This document shows, piece by piece, positions 10,200-19,054 of a DNA stretch of 64,000 bases (its first letter is position 1; the number at the start of each line of letters is the position of its first letter). The translations under genes were made by a program, and so were the position numbers. The DNA comes from Clostridium beijerinckii HUN142 (GTDB lineage: Bacteria; Bacillota; Clostridia; Clostridiales; Clostridiaceae): NCBI RefSeq assembly GCF_000621745.1, contig NZ_KK211335.1, positions 14,490-78,489 on the forward strand, in the 5' to 3' direction. The notes below the pieces were generated by a model. That model made no database searches, had not been told where the DNA came from, and saw nothing but the letters and a program-made list of their open reading frames with translations.

Positions 10200-12008
10200 A
10201 TGCTTAATTTGTTGAAAAGAAAAATACAAAAGATAATAAAATACGCTAATAGCGGTAGTATACAACATATAATATCAATTTCATTTACCGTAATAGCAGT
10301 TATAGGAATGGTCACTGTTGGAGGGGCTTTATATTTTCGTTTTATAACTTCAACTGAAGAAATGGTATCTGAGCATAATAAATCTATGTTGGATCAAGTA
10401 AATTTAAATTTAGATTCTTATTTGAGGAATATGATGAAAGTGTCTGATACTACTTATTACAATGTAATCAAGAAGAAAGATTTAGCTACAGATACTATAG
10501 ATAAAGAAATGGACTTATTGTATGAAACAAATAAAGATTCACTTATAAGTATATGCGCTTTTTCACAAGAGGGGGAAGTTATAGCGGCATCTCCTGTAAA
10601 GCAATTAAAGAGCTCTATCGATCCAAGAGTAAATGATTGGTTTACTAAGGCGATAGATAAGAAAGAAAATTTACATTTTTCAACACCTCATGTTCAAAAT
10701 TTATTTGTAGATCCCGATTATAAATATCGATGGGTCGTATCTTTAAGTAGGGCTGTTGAACTTACTAATAATAAAAAAACAACATCTGGGGTGTTGCTAG
10801 TTGATATAAATTTTAGTGGAATAGAGCAGATATGCAAAAATGCAAATATAGGAAAATCAGGATATGTTTATTTAGTAGATAGAGAGGGCGAGATTATTTA
10901 TCATCCGAGACAGCAATTGATTTATTCAGATTTAATAGATGAAAATAATAAAATTGAAGCAACTTATGATGATGGAAATCATATAGAAACTTTCAGAGGA
11001 GAAAAAAGATTAGTTACAGTTAAAACTGTTGGATACACTGGATGGAAGATTGTTGGAATTACACCAATGTTAGATATCACTTCAGATTATTATCAAATGA
11101 GTATATTCGCTGTTTTTATCATGTCTTTCGCTATTTTCATTCTTGTATTTCTTAATATGTTCGTTTCATCAAGAATAGCTAATCCAATACGATCATTAGA
11201 AAAATGTGTGAAGAAACTGGAAAATGGAGTGAAAAATGTAGATATTTCGATAAGTGGATCTTATGAGATTCAGCATTTAGGAAAAGCAATTCGTTCCATG
11301 GTCAATCAAATGCATACACTTATGGACAACATAATGGTTGAACAAGAATCAAAAAGAAAAAGTGAGCTTAATGCTCTTCAAGCACAAATTAATCCTCATT
11401 TTTTATATAACACATTAGACTCAATCATATGGATGATAGAAAATGAAAATTATGATGGAGCAATAATTATGGTAACTGCTTTAGCAAAACTTTTCAGAAT
11501 AAGCTTAAGCAAAGGGAAGAATGTAATAACAGTGAGAGATGAAATTGAACATGCGCGAAATTATTTGACTATACAAAATATACGGTATAAAAATAAATTC
11601 ACATATAATATTGAGGTTGATGAGAAAGTTCTTAATTACGCGAGCATTAAATTAATTATTCAACCGCTAATTGAAAATGCAATTTATCATGGTATGGAAT
11701 TTATGGGGGGAGATGGTGAGATCTTAGTAAATGCATATGCAAAAGATAATGAGGTATATATTGATGTTGTAGATAACGGACTTGGTATGTTGCAAGAAGT
11801 TGCGGATAGCCTTTTAACAGGTGAAAGTAAGGTTGAAAGGAAGAGTTCTGGTATCGGATTGAAGAACGTTAATGAAAGAATACAATTATATTTTGGAAAG
11901 AATTATGGTCTTGAAATTTATAGTGAACCAGATGAAGGGACAACAGTTCGTATTCATATGCCATGTATAGACTTTTACGAAATTAGGAAGAGGGAGGAAG
12001 AGAAATAG
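10200..12008 (+). CDS. YesM-type sensor histidine kinase
   Basis: 602 residues. There is a transmembrane helix near 25-48, an extracellular Cache-like sensor (about 50-295), a second transmembrane helix near 300-325 and HAMP. The His-kinase domain carries phospho-acceptor His400 in QINPHFLYNT, and the HATPase has NAIYHG, DNGLGM and GIGLKN boxes. It pairs with the upstream AraC-type regulator. Its stop TAG overlaps the GTG start of the next binding protein by one base (TAGTG), indicating coupled translation. This fits a sensing complex in which a binding protein docks on the kinase (inference). Confidence 0.92.
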   Translation: MLNLLKRKIQKIIKYANSGSIQHIISISFTVIAVIGMVTVGGALYFRFITSTEEMVSEHNKSMLDQVNLNLDSYLRNMMKVSDTTYYNVIKKKDLATDTIDKEMDLLYETNKDSLISICAFSQEGEVIAASPVKQLKSSIDPRVNDWFTKAIDKKENLHFSTPHVQNLFVDPDYKYRWVVSLSRAVELTNNKKTTSGVLLVDINFSGIEQICKNANIGKSGYVYLVDREGEIIYHPRQQLIYSDLIDENNKIEATYDDGNHIETFRGEKRLVTVKTVGYTGWKIVGITPMLDITSDYYQMSIFAVFIMSFAIFILVFLNMFVSSRIANPIRSLEKCVKKLENGVKNVDISISGSYEIQHLGKAIRSMVNQMHTLMDNIMVEQESKRKSELNALQAQINPHFLYNTLDSIIWMIENENYDGAIIMVTALAKLFRISLSKGKNVITVRDEIEHARNYLTIQNIRYKNKFTYNIEVDEKVLNYASIKLIIQPLIENAIYHGMEFMGGDGEILVNAYAKDNEVYIDVVDNGLGMLQEVADSLLTGESKVERKSSGIGLKNVNERIQLYFGKNYGLEIYSEPDEGTTVRIHMPCIDFYEIRKREEEK

Positions 12009-12988
12009 TGAAGAGAAAAAGGAAGCAAATTTTTATTACTTTATTTTTACTATTAATATTATCTTTCTTACTTTTCTTAAATAATACATTGTGGCATGAA
12101 AAAGATACAAAGATATATAACATATCAGTTATAACTAGAGGAAGAAACAGTGAAAGCTTAATGATAATGAGACAGGGGATTGAACAAGCAGCTTCAGAAA
12201 TGAATGTGAATGTAAGTTTTGTCACTTTATCGGAAGATAATAGCGTAGACGAGCAGAAAGAGCTTATAGAGCGAGAGATAAAAAATAAGGCAGATGCAAT
12301 AATTGTGTCTCCTGCAGATTACGAAAAGATGGCAGAACCAATAGAAAGCGCTAGAAAAAAGATACCAATTATACTATTTGATTCTACTATAAAATCAGAA
12401 CATGCTCAGCCTAGTATTTCTTGCGATAACTATAAGCTTGGATCTAGATTAGGAGAAGAATTAATAAAGAACGGAGATAAAAATAAAAATATACTCATAA
12501 TCAAAAACAATTTAGAGTGTAGCGGTATAAAGGAAAGATATGATGGATTCATGAGTGTTATGAATAGAACAGATAACAAATGTGAATTTGGGGAGTTTTC
12601 AGAAGACAAGCAAGTTACTTATTATAATCAAGCCAAAAGTTTGTTAGAGAACAATAATATTGATGTTGTAGTTACATTTGATGCAGGATTATTAGAAAAT
12701 GTTTCTCAAGCTAAAAAGGATTTAATGGGTATTAACAAAGGAAAAGCATCAATAAAGATATATGGGGCAGGAAGTACAAGCAAAATTCTTTCTTTTTTAG
12801 AAGATAAGGTTATTAGTGCAACAGCCATTCAGAATGAATTTAATGTAGGATACCTAAGTATAAAATCAGCAGTATATAAAATTAATAAAAAAGATATGCC
12901 CAATAACATTATCTCTTCAACAGTTATAAATACAGAAAATATGTACTCGGAAGAAAATCAAAGATTATTATTCCCATTTGTTAGATAA
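12008..12988 (+). CDS. membrane-anchored periplasmic-binding-protein homologue (sugar sensing)
   Basis: 326 residues with GTG start overlapping the kinase stop. The N-terminal hydrophobic stretch (about 8-24) without a lipobox Cys looks like an uncleaved anchor. The rest is a type 1 periplasmic-binding fold of the ribose/xylose class: IIVSPADYEKMAEPIESA, ILFDSTI and VVVTFDAGLLE. No transporter partner is adjacent. Coupling to the YesMN pair points to a role as a sensor subunit rather than in transport (inference). Confidence 0.8.
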   Translation: MKRKRKQIFITLFLLLILSFLLFLNNTLWHEKDTKIYNISVITRGRNSESLMIMRQGIEQAASEMNVNVSFVTLSEDNSVDEQKELIEREIKNKADAIIVSPADYEKMAEPIESARKKIPIILFDSTIKSEHAQPSISCDNYKLGSRLGEELIKNGDKNKNILIIKNNLECSGIKERYDGFMSVMNRTDNKCEFGEFSEDKQVTYYNQAKSLLENNNIDVVVTFDAGLLENVSQAKKDLMGINKGKASIKIYGAGSTSKILSFLEDKVISATAIQNEFNVGYLSIKSAVYKINKKDMPNNIISSTVINTENMYSEENQRLLFPFVR

Positions 12989-13066
12989 GCGCCATAAATG
13001 CTAAAAATGAATTTTACTATAAATGCATTTGAGTGCTTGATGGAATCATATGGTGGAGGGATTGTA

Positions 13067-14125
13067 GTGAGATTAATTAAGAAATTATCAGGGCTTTTAA
13101 CAGTAGTTTCAATTTTTAATGTGTTATCATCTTGTAGTGCAAATGTGAAAACAGGAAATTATAGTAATGATATTAAAGAAATAAAAATAGGTGTGACCTT
13201 ATATAAACAAGATGATGCGTTTATATCAGAAATTGCGAATAATATTGAAGATATAGCGAAAGAGAAAGAAACTCAAGGTAAATATAAAATAATTGTTAAT
13301 GTTGCAGATGCAAAAGGAAATTTGATTAACCAGAGTAATCAAGTAGATAAATTTGTTGCACAAAATTATGATGTTATATGTGTAAATATGGTTGATCGTA
13401 CAGCAGCGTCTATGATTATAGATAAAGCAAAATCAGCTAATATTCCAATTGTTTTCTTTAACCGTGAGCCAGTAGAAGAAGATATGGAAAGATGGAACAA
13501 GCTCTATTATGTTGGAGCAGACGCACAACAATCGGGTGAGATGCAAGCTAATATTATTATAAATGCTTATAAAAAAGATAATAGAATGGTAGATAAAAAT
13601 GGAGATGGTAAAATCCAATATGTAATGATTGAAGGAGAGCAGGGACATCAAGATTCTTTAATTAGAACAGAATATTGTATCAAAACTATAACTCAAAATG
13701 GAATTGAATTAGAGAAATTAGCTGATGATACGGCAAATTGGCAAAGTGCTCAGGCAACAACAAAGATGTCGCAATGGATTAAAAATTTTGGAGATAAGAT
13801 CGAGGTTGTATTTAGTAATAACGATGATATGGCACTTGGAGCAATAAATGCAATAAATGATGCTAATATAAGCGGTAAGAAACCACTAGTTGTAGGAATT
13901 GATGGGCTTCCTAAAGCGTTAGAGGCAGTGAAAAATGGATCTATGATAGGAACTATTTTAAATGATTCTAAGAAACAGGCAAATGCTATCTTTAATCTTG
14001 CATATACATTAGCTTCCCATGGAAATGTAAATTCCATAGAGGGACTAGAAAAAGGGAAGTACATTAGGACTCCTCATGCTGAAGTTACCAGCGATAATGT
14101 TGACCTATATATAGAAAACAAATAA
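13067..14125 (+). CDS. MglB paralogue, galactose/glucose-binding lipoprotein
   Basis: 352 residues starting at GTG 13067, preceded by GGTGGAGGG at a 6-base spacing. This start gives a clean signal peptide ending in lipobox LSSC (Cys23), whereas an upstream ATG at 12998 would bury it. All GGBP sugar contacts are kept (DAF, NREP, GHQDSLIRTEY, ANWQ, SNNDDMALG, GIDGLP, TILNDSK), as is the calcium loop DKNGDGKIQ. It lies in the kinase/binding-protein unit, so it may be the sensor for the ligand that MglB transports. A terminator follows at 14148-14226. Confidence 0.88.
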   Translation: MRLIKKLSGLLTVVSIFNVLSSCSANVKTGNYSNDIKEIKIGVTLYKQDDAFISEIANNIEDIAKEKETQGKYKIIVNVADAKGNLINQSNQVDKFVAQNYDVICVNMVDRTAASMIIDKAKSANIPIVFFNREPVEEDMERWNKLYYVGADAQQSGEMQANIIINAYKKDNRMVDKNGDGKIQYVMIEGEQGHQDSLIRTEYCIKTITQNGIELEKLADDTANWQSAQATTKMSQWIKNFGDKIEVVFSNNDDMALGAINAINDANISGKKPLVVGIDGLPKALEAVKNGSMIGTILNDSKKQANAIFNLAYTLASHGNVNSIEGLEKGKYIRTPHAEVTSDNVDLYIENK

Positions 14126-14147
14126 AGATATATACTATGCGTAAAGT

Positions 14148-14226
14148 AGAAGTATGCTTATCATTAAACAAAGAAGTAAAACATATTTTGATTTACTTCT
14201 TTTTTAGTATAAGTATACTTCTATTT
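14148..14226 (+). terminator. nested terminator after the sensor unit
   Basis: The inner stem AGAAGTAAA/TTTACTTCT (14172-14200) is followed by T6. An outer pair AGAAGTATGCTTA / TAAGTATACTTCT encloses it. Confidence 0.85.
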
Positions 14227-14597
14227 TTCATAAATTTTTATCAATAATAGTTATGTTTATTTATATTTAGATTATATCAAATATATTTCGTATCAGTATA
14301 AACTTCTTTATTACACGCATAATAAAAATAAATAATTTAAGTTTATATGTAACTAATTAAATGAAATCAAACTTAATAAATTTAATAGTTATTCTAATTA
14401 AAAAGTGAAGGTAAAACTGAATTTATCTTTTTTTATTTAGAATAAGCTGATATTTATATATATATGTTGCAATAATAAATTTACACTTAAAATTCTAGTG
14501 AGGTAAGTCCTTAGTTAAGACTCAAATAGAAATTCAATTCAAACATATATACATTAAAATAACAAAACTTTGTCCATAAAATTACTGGAGGATAAAA
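14227..14597. other. intergenic region before the third MglB homologue
   Basis: Very A+T-rich. It contains a MITE-like repeat copy at 14455-14552 (listed separately) and a GGAGG site for the next gene; nothing else is supportable. Confidence 0.5.
14455..14552 (+). repeat. MITE-like TATATGTTGCAATAAT element, copy 1
   Basis: Shares TATATGTTGCAATAA, TTTACA-TTAAA-TTCTAGT and AGT-CTTA-TTAAGA blocks with 20547-20640 and 27885-27975. Confidence 0.65.
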
Positions 14598-15659
14598 ATG
14601 AGACATTCTAAAAAGATATTGGTATTATGCACTATTACAATTATGATAATAAATCTAGTATTAAATTCTAATAAAGCAGCTGCTAATTCGCAGTTAACAG
14701 CTACTGAAGGAAGGCCAGTAAGAGCAAGTGTGCTATTACGTACTTTGGATGATCCATACACGGTCTTACTTAAGCAAAGCTTTGAAGAAATTCAGAAAAA
14801 TAATCCAGGGAATATTGAGTTTACCTTTTATGACTGCAAAAATGATCAATCATTACAAAATAGAGATATTAATTTAATACTTAATAACGAAAGTGTAGAT
14901 CTTATATTACTGAATTTAGTAGATCCAGGAGGAGTAAAGCCGATTATAGATGCAGTTAAAGAAAAAAACATACCTCTGGGTTTATTTAATATAGAACCAC
15001 TGAATATGGAACCTGTAAGATCATATAGTAAAGCTTATTTTGTTGGAACAAATCCAGCAGAAGCAGGAATACTGCAAGGAGAGCTTCTTTCTAACTTGTG
15101 GAATAAAGATAAAAAAATTATTGATAAAAATGGAGATAATATAATGCAATATGTTATGCTGATGGGACCGCGCGACAACTTAGAAGCAATTGGTAGAACA
15201 AAATATTCTGTTTTATCAATAAATGATGCAGGAATTAAAACGGAAGAAATTGCGTTGAGAGTTTGCAACTGGGAAGAGGACTTGGCTAGGGATACTATGG
15301 ATTCATTATTTTTAGGAAATAGTAATAAAATTGAAGTTATAATTTCTAATAATGATGCGATGGCAATAGGGGCAATTGAGGCACTACAAAAATATGGATA
15401 TAATGATGGAGATAAAAGCAAAGTAATACCGATTGTCGGTGTAGATGCAATACCAGAGGCAAGGCAACTTATTAGTGAGGGAATTATGACTGGATCTGTC
15501 CCTCAAGATGCAGCTAGAATGGCAGAAGCAACATATCTTATCGGAATAAATTTAGTTAATGGCAAAGAGCCGCTTGCCGGGACTTCATATAAGTTTGATG
15601 ATACGGGAGTTTCAGTACGTATTCCTTACAAAGGATATATAAGTAATGATAACATCTAA
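14598..15659 (+). CDS. GGBP-like binding protein with altered sugar site (1)
   Basis: 353 residues with a signal peptide (cleavage likely after AAANS-type residues near 31) and no lipobox, so it is secreted or loosely held. It aligns along its whole length with MglB, but contacts change: the Phe after the first Asp becomes Tyr (DDPY), the His/Asp pair becomes Asn/Glu (NLEAIGRT) and the last Asn becomes Gln (SVPQDA). Trp (CNWEE), Asn (SNNDAMAIG) and Asp (VGVDAIP) remain. The same changes occur in the next gene, which argues for a different ligand rather than decay. No transporter partner is adjacent. Confidence 0.85.
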   Translation: MRHSKKILVLCTITIMIINLVLNSNKAAANSQLTATEGRPVRASVLLRTLDDPYTVLLKQSFEEIQKNNPGNIEFTFYDCKNDQSLQNRDINLILNNESVDLILLNLVDPGGVKPIIDAVKEKNIPLGLFNIEPLNMEPVRSYSKAYFVGTNPAEAGILQGELLSNLWNKDKKIIDKNGDNIMQYVMLMGPRDNLEAIGRTKYSVLSINDAGIKTEEIALRVCNWEEDLARDTMDSLFLGNSNKIEVIISNNDAMAIGAIEALQKYGYNDGDKSKVIPIVGVDAIPEARQLISEGIMTGSVPQDAARMAEATYLIGINLVNGKEPLAGTSYKFDDTGVSVRIPYKGYISNDNI

Positions 15660-15715
15660 GGCTATTTAAGTTGATTAAATAATTTATAGTAAACAATATG
15701 GAGGATTAACATAAG

Positions 15716-16759
15716 ATGTCTAAAAAGATAATTGCCACAATTGTTATGATGATTGCAGCGGCTATGCTAATAAGTATCAACCAAAGCAATATCATGGTGA
15801 GTTCAAGAATTGCTGAAGGGAAACCTATTAAAGCAGCTGTACTAGTATATAGATTTGATGATGCATATATTTCTTTAGTTCGCGAAAATCTAGAAAAAAT
15901 ACAAAAAGAGAACGAAGGAAATATTGAATTTATTTTTTATGATGGGAAGAATGATCAATCTATACAGGATAAAGATATTAATAATTTAATTGAAAAGCAA
16001 GATGTTGATCTTTTGCTGGTAAATCTAGTTCAAACAACGAGTACGCAGTTAGTTATTAATAAAGTAAAAGGAATTAATATTCCAGTAATTCTATTTAATA
16101 GGGAACCAGTTGCGATAGATTCTATAAGATCTTATAATAAAGCTTGCTATATAGGAACAGAGGCGGAGGAAGCCGGACTATTACAAGGAAAAGTTATCAT
16201 AAATGAATGGAATAAGAATAAAACAGCAATAGATAAAAATAAAGATGACATACTTCAATATGTTATGCTTATGGGTGAACAAAACAATTTAGAGGCAATT
16301 AAAAGAACAGAATACTCAATATTAAAAATTAATAATTCAGGAATAAAGACTCAAGAGGTTGCATTAAGGGTTTGTAATTGGAATGAGGAAGAAGCTGAAA
16401 ATTTTACTAAAACATTGTTTTTGCAGTATGGAAATAAAATCGAAGCTATAATTGCGAATAATGATTCCATGGCTATAGGTGCAATTAAAGCACTGCAAGA
16501 ATATGGCTATAATAAGGGTGGCAAGACTCCTACTATATCAGTTGTAGGAGTTGATGCAATACCAGAAGCGCAGGAATTAATTAAACAAGGAATAATGACA
16601 GGATCTGTTCTACAGGACCCGTATGAATTAGCTAAAGCCCTCTACAGTGTTGGAATTAATTTGGTTTCTAATAAAAACCCGCTTTATGACACAGAATATA
16701 AATTTGATCAGACAGGAGTTTCAATTCGCTTGCCTTATCATGAATACATGGGTAAGTAA
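15716..16759 (+). CDS. GGBP-like binding protein with altered sugar site (2)
   Basis: 347 residues; close paralogue of the preceding gene, 56 bp downstream with GGAGG. An N-terminal hydrophobic segment (about 5-22) without lipobox suggests export. It carries the same contact changes (DDAY, NLEAIKRT, SVLQDP) while NREP, CNWNEE, ANNDSMAIG and VGVDAIP are kept. The two genes probably arose by tandem duplication of an mglB copy and then took on a separate role, for example presenting a ligand to a chemoreceptor (inference). Confidence 0.85.
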   Translation: MSKKIIATIVMMIAAAMLISINQSNIMVSSRIAEGKPIKAAVLVYRFDDAYISLVRENLEKIQKENEGNIEFIFYDGKNDQSIQDKDINNLIEKQDVDLLLVNLVQTTSTQLVINKVKGINIPVILFNREPVAIDSIRSYNKACYIGTEAEEAGLLQGKVIINEWNKNKTAIDKNKDDILQYVMLMGEQNNLEAIKRTEYSILKINNSGIKTQEVALRVCNWNEEEAENFTKTLFLQYGNKIEAIIANNDSMAIGAIKALQEYGYNKGGKTPTISVVGVDAIPEAQELIKQGIMTGSVLQDPYELAKALYSVGINLVSNKNPLYDTEYKFDQTGVSIRLPYHEYMGK

Positions 16760-16800
16760 GAATTAAAAGATATATAAAATAACTTTACAATCAAACCAAG

Positions 16801-16820
16801 TTAACTTAATATTAAGTTAA
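16801..16820. promoter_or_regulatory. 20-bp perfect palindrome upstream of carbonic anhydrase
   Basis: TTAACTTAATATTAAGTTAA is a perfect palindrome 48 bp before the start of the carbonic anhydrase gene. It has no T-run on the plus strand, so an operator is a better guess than a plus-strand terminator. On the minus strand it is followed by T8. Confidence 0.4.
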
Positions 16821-16867
16821 TAAAAAAAACGTATTATATTATTAGATTTACGAGGAGTGGGGCTAAA

Positions 16868-17440
16868 ATGAGTAAATTAGAAGAAATAATAAAGTATAAT
16901 GAAAGTTTTGTGGGGAACAAAGATTATCAGGAATATGTAACAACTAAGATACCTAAGAAAAAGATGGCGATATTATCATGCATGGATACAAGGCTAACAG
17001 AATTGTTGCCTAAAGCCATGAATATCAAGAATGGGGATGCAAAAATAATAAAAGATGCTGGAGCAACAGTTATGCATCCATTTGGTGGGGTAATGAGAAG
17101 TATATTAGTTGCAGTATATGAATTTGGTGCAGAAGATGTTTTTGTAATAGGACATCATGGCTGTGGGATGAGTAATTTAAACACAAAAAAACTTGTTGAT
17201 AAAATGTTAGATAGAGGAATTAAAGAGGAAACTCTCTCAACTTTAAATAACGCGGGAGTTAACGTTGAGAGATGGCTTCATGGTTTTGAATCTGTTGAGG
17301 ATTCAATAAAAGAAAGTGTTAAAATGATAAAAGATCATCCTCTTTTGCCTGAGGATGTAAGGGTACACGGTCTTATTATGAGTCCTGAAACTGGAGAATT
17401 AGAAATCATAGTGAATGGAGATATTAAAGCCGCAGACTAA
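16868..17440 (+). CDS. beta-class carbonic anhydrase
   Basis: 190-residue cytoplasmic zinc enzyme interconverting CO2 and bicarbonate. The zinc ligands and dyad are visible: Cys38, Asp40 and Arg42 in SCMDTRL, then His96 and Cys99 in IGHHGCGM. The length and the DAGATVMHPFGG segment fit the small clostridial-type beta class. It is monocistronic as far as can be seen. The ribosome site is GAGGAGTGGGG. It supplies bicarbonate for carboxylases. Confidence 0.9.
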   Translation: MSKLEEIIKYNESFVGNKDYQEYVTTKIPKKKMAILSCMDTRLTELLPKAMNIKNGDAKIIKDAGATVMHPFGGVMRSILVAVYEFGAEDVFVIGHHGCGMSNLNTKKLVDKMLDRGIKEETLSTLNNAGVNVERWLHGFESVEDSIKESVKMIKDHPLLPEDVRVHGLIMSPETGELEIIVNGDIKAAD

Positions 17441-17495
17441 GAGTATTGCGAAGCACTAGATATCTAAAGTAAACTTAAAGTTATATATGTAAACA

Positions 17496-17693
17496 CCGAA
17501 AGGAAGGTCATGCATTTGTTCTAGGTTGCTGGAGTATTTAACTGTGAATTTCCAATAGAAGAAGTTGCATCATTTCTGCATGCTCCTGTGACAAGCACGG
17601 GACAAGCGAAAATGGAACAACTTCTACTGAAGAAATATTTACAGCTAAATCCTATATGTAACACCTACACAAAAGCAAGACCTTCTTTTCTGG
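17496..17693 (+). repeat. large palindrome family, copy B
   Basis: 198-bp imperfect inverted repeat. The outer arms GAAAGGAAGGTC and GACCTTCTTTTC pair, and inner AGAAGTTG pairs with CAACTTCT. GGAACAACTTCTA and AAGAAATA match copy D. Confidence 0.8.
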
Positions 17694-18034
17694 TATATAC
17701 TACAATACATAAAATATTGTTTAACTTTACACTCGGTATCTATGTGCGAAATACTTAGAAATCAATATGATGGATTGTGATTTTGAAACCTATTTCTATG
17801 TGTTATCAAATCTACAGTGTTAATAAATACTCAATAATTTTAAACTTAAACATTGAACGTTATGTATGAGTAAAATTTGTGCATCTGTATGAGGCCAATA
17901 TAATTCCCGGTCTGACACATAATAATCAGTGTATTTTTGAGCATATTTTTTTCATTTACTTACGTTGCTAACAATAGAAATATAAAAATACTTGTATGTA
18001 TATAGTTTTATTTTAAATTTACTTCTAATGCAAA

Positions 18035-18226
18035 GAAAGGGAATATATGCTTTTGTGCAGCGTTCATTAGAAGATTTTGCTGGATGTGAATCTTAGAGTA
18101 GAAATTGTTCCAAATGTGCTTGTTCAAAGCTGTGCTTTGAGGCTAGCACTTTGGGCACAACTTGTGCGCTTAGAATCACCCAGCAAAATCTTCAAAGAAC
18201 TGGAACAAACGCATATATTCCCTTTC
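18035..18226 (-). repeat. large palindrome family, copy C
   Basis: 192-bp inverted repeat with 16-bp perfect outer arms (GAAAGGGAATATATGC) and inner CCAGCAAAATCTTC pairing. Read on the minus strand it shares AGCTTTGAAC, ATTTGGAACAA and CTGCACAAAAG with copy D. Confidence 0.85.
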
Positions 18227-18305
18227 GAGGGTTCAGCAGCAAACACTTGCAAGTATTTCTATATTTCACTCAATTAGCAATACTTACACTTATGAAGAAT
18301 GTAAA

Positions 18306-19052
18306 TTATATCTTGGTTTCTAGTATGTGCTTCCAATATCTTTTTGGCATCATTCTACATTGAAGTTTAAGGTTTTTTCGTTCTTCAATGGTAGTAGCTT
18401 TAAAATATGTTTTCCAAAGATTTGTGTATTCATCATTATGAAACTTTAGTTTTTCATAAGTTTCCATATCCATATCTATTATTTCGTAAAAATTTGTATT
18501 ATATATTAAAGCCTTTTGTCTAGAAATATCGTGTATAATAAAATATTCCCTAGGAAATCTATTTTTAAAATGATCCCCAATAAGCTCTAAAATGTCATTA
18601 TCTGGTTCGATAGAGGAATATAAAAGCTTTTCTTCAATCTGATTAAATCTAACAAAACCTTCAAATCTATGACATTCATTTAAAACTTTTTTCGTAATAT
18701 TGTCTACAAGTCGTATCATATCTATGTTTAAAAAATCGTGAACATCATGCCCGAGTTTAAAAGCTATTTTTAAATAATTAAATACAATTAATCCTTTATC
18801 TTCATAATTACTTAGGTATACAAAATATATTTTTTTTAATGAAAGGAAATCAATTTTATTTATAATTGCGTCTTTTACTTTTTTAAATTTATTAATATTT
18901 GTAGAAATTTCAATCATATCTCCTAATAGAAGAGGAATATTTATTTGATTTTTTCCATATATCGATGTTGGAGGAGAGCTTTTTGAATAGAAAGCATCAT
19001 ATATGGAAGTTAATAGACCTTCAAAAGTATCATCATATAAGTATATTTTCAT
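18306..19052 (-). CDS. TIGR03915/DUF4130-type putative DNA repair protein
   Basis: 248 residues. The pattern (YLYDDTFEGLL at the start, FVRFNQIEEKLLYSSIEPDNDIL in the middle, MPKRYWKHILE at the end) matches the DUF4130-containing family that is regularly encoded next to a radical-SAM partner. It starts 2 bp after the stop of that partner, so the two are co-transcribed and probably act together. The chemistry is unproven in the family; a uracil-glycosylase-like role has been suggested by fold, as I recall. Confidence 0.8.
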   Translation of the reverse strand: MKIYLYDDTFEGLLTSIYDAFYSKSSPPTSIYGKNQINIPLLLGDMIEISTNINKFKKVKDAIINKIDFLSLKKIYFVYLSNYEDKGLIVFNYLKIAFKLGHDVHDFLNIDMIRLVDNITKKVLNECHRFEGFVRFNQIEEKLLYSSIEPDNDILELIGDHFKNRFPREYFIIHDISRQKALIYNTNFYEIIDMDMETYEKLKFHNDEYTNLWKTYFKATTIEERKNLKLQCRMMPKRYWKHILETKI

Positions 19053-19054
19053 AA

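Larger units (their letters stand above)
17441..18305. other. 865-bp gene-free region with two large palindromes
   Basis: Between the carbonic anhydrase and the convergent DNA-repair pair. It contains palindrome copies B (17496-17693) and C (18035-18226), in opposite orientations. Open frames crossing copy C lack ribosome sites and follow the palindrome, so I do not call them genes. Confidence 0.7.

Noticed and set aside
18077-18363. Two overlapping open frames between the carbonic anhydrase and the DUF4130 gene
   Set aside because: They run through palindrome copy C, lack ribosome sites and have no protein-like composition.
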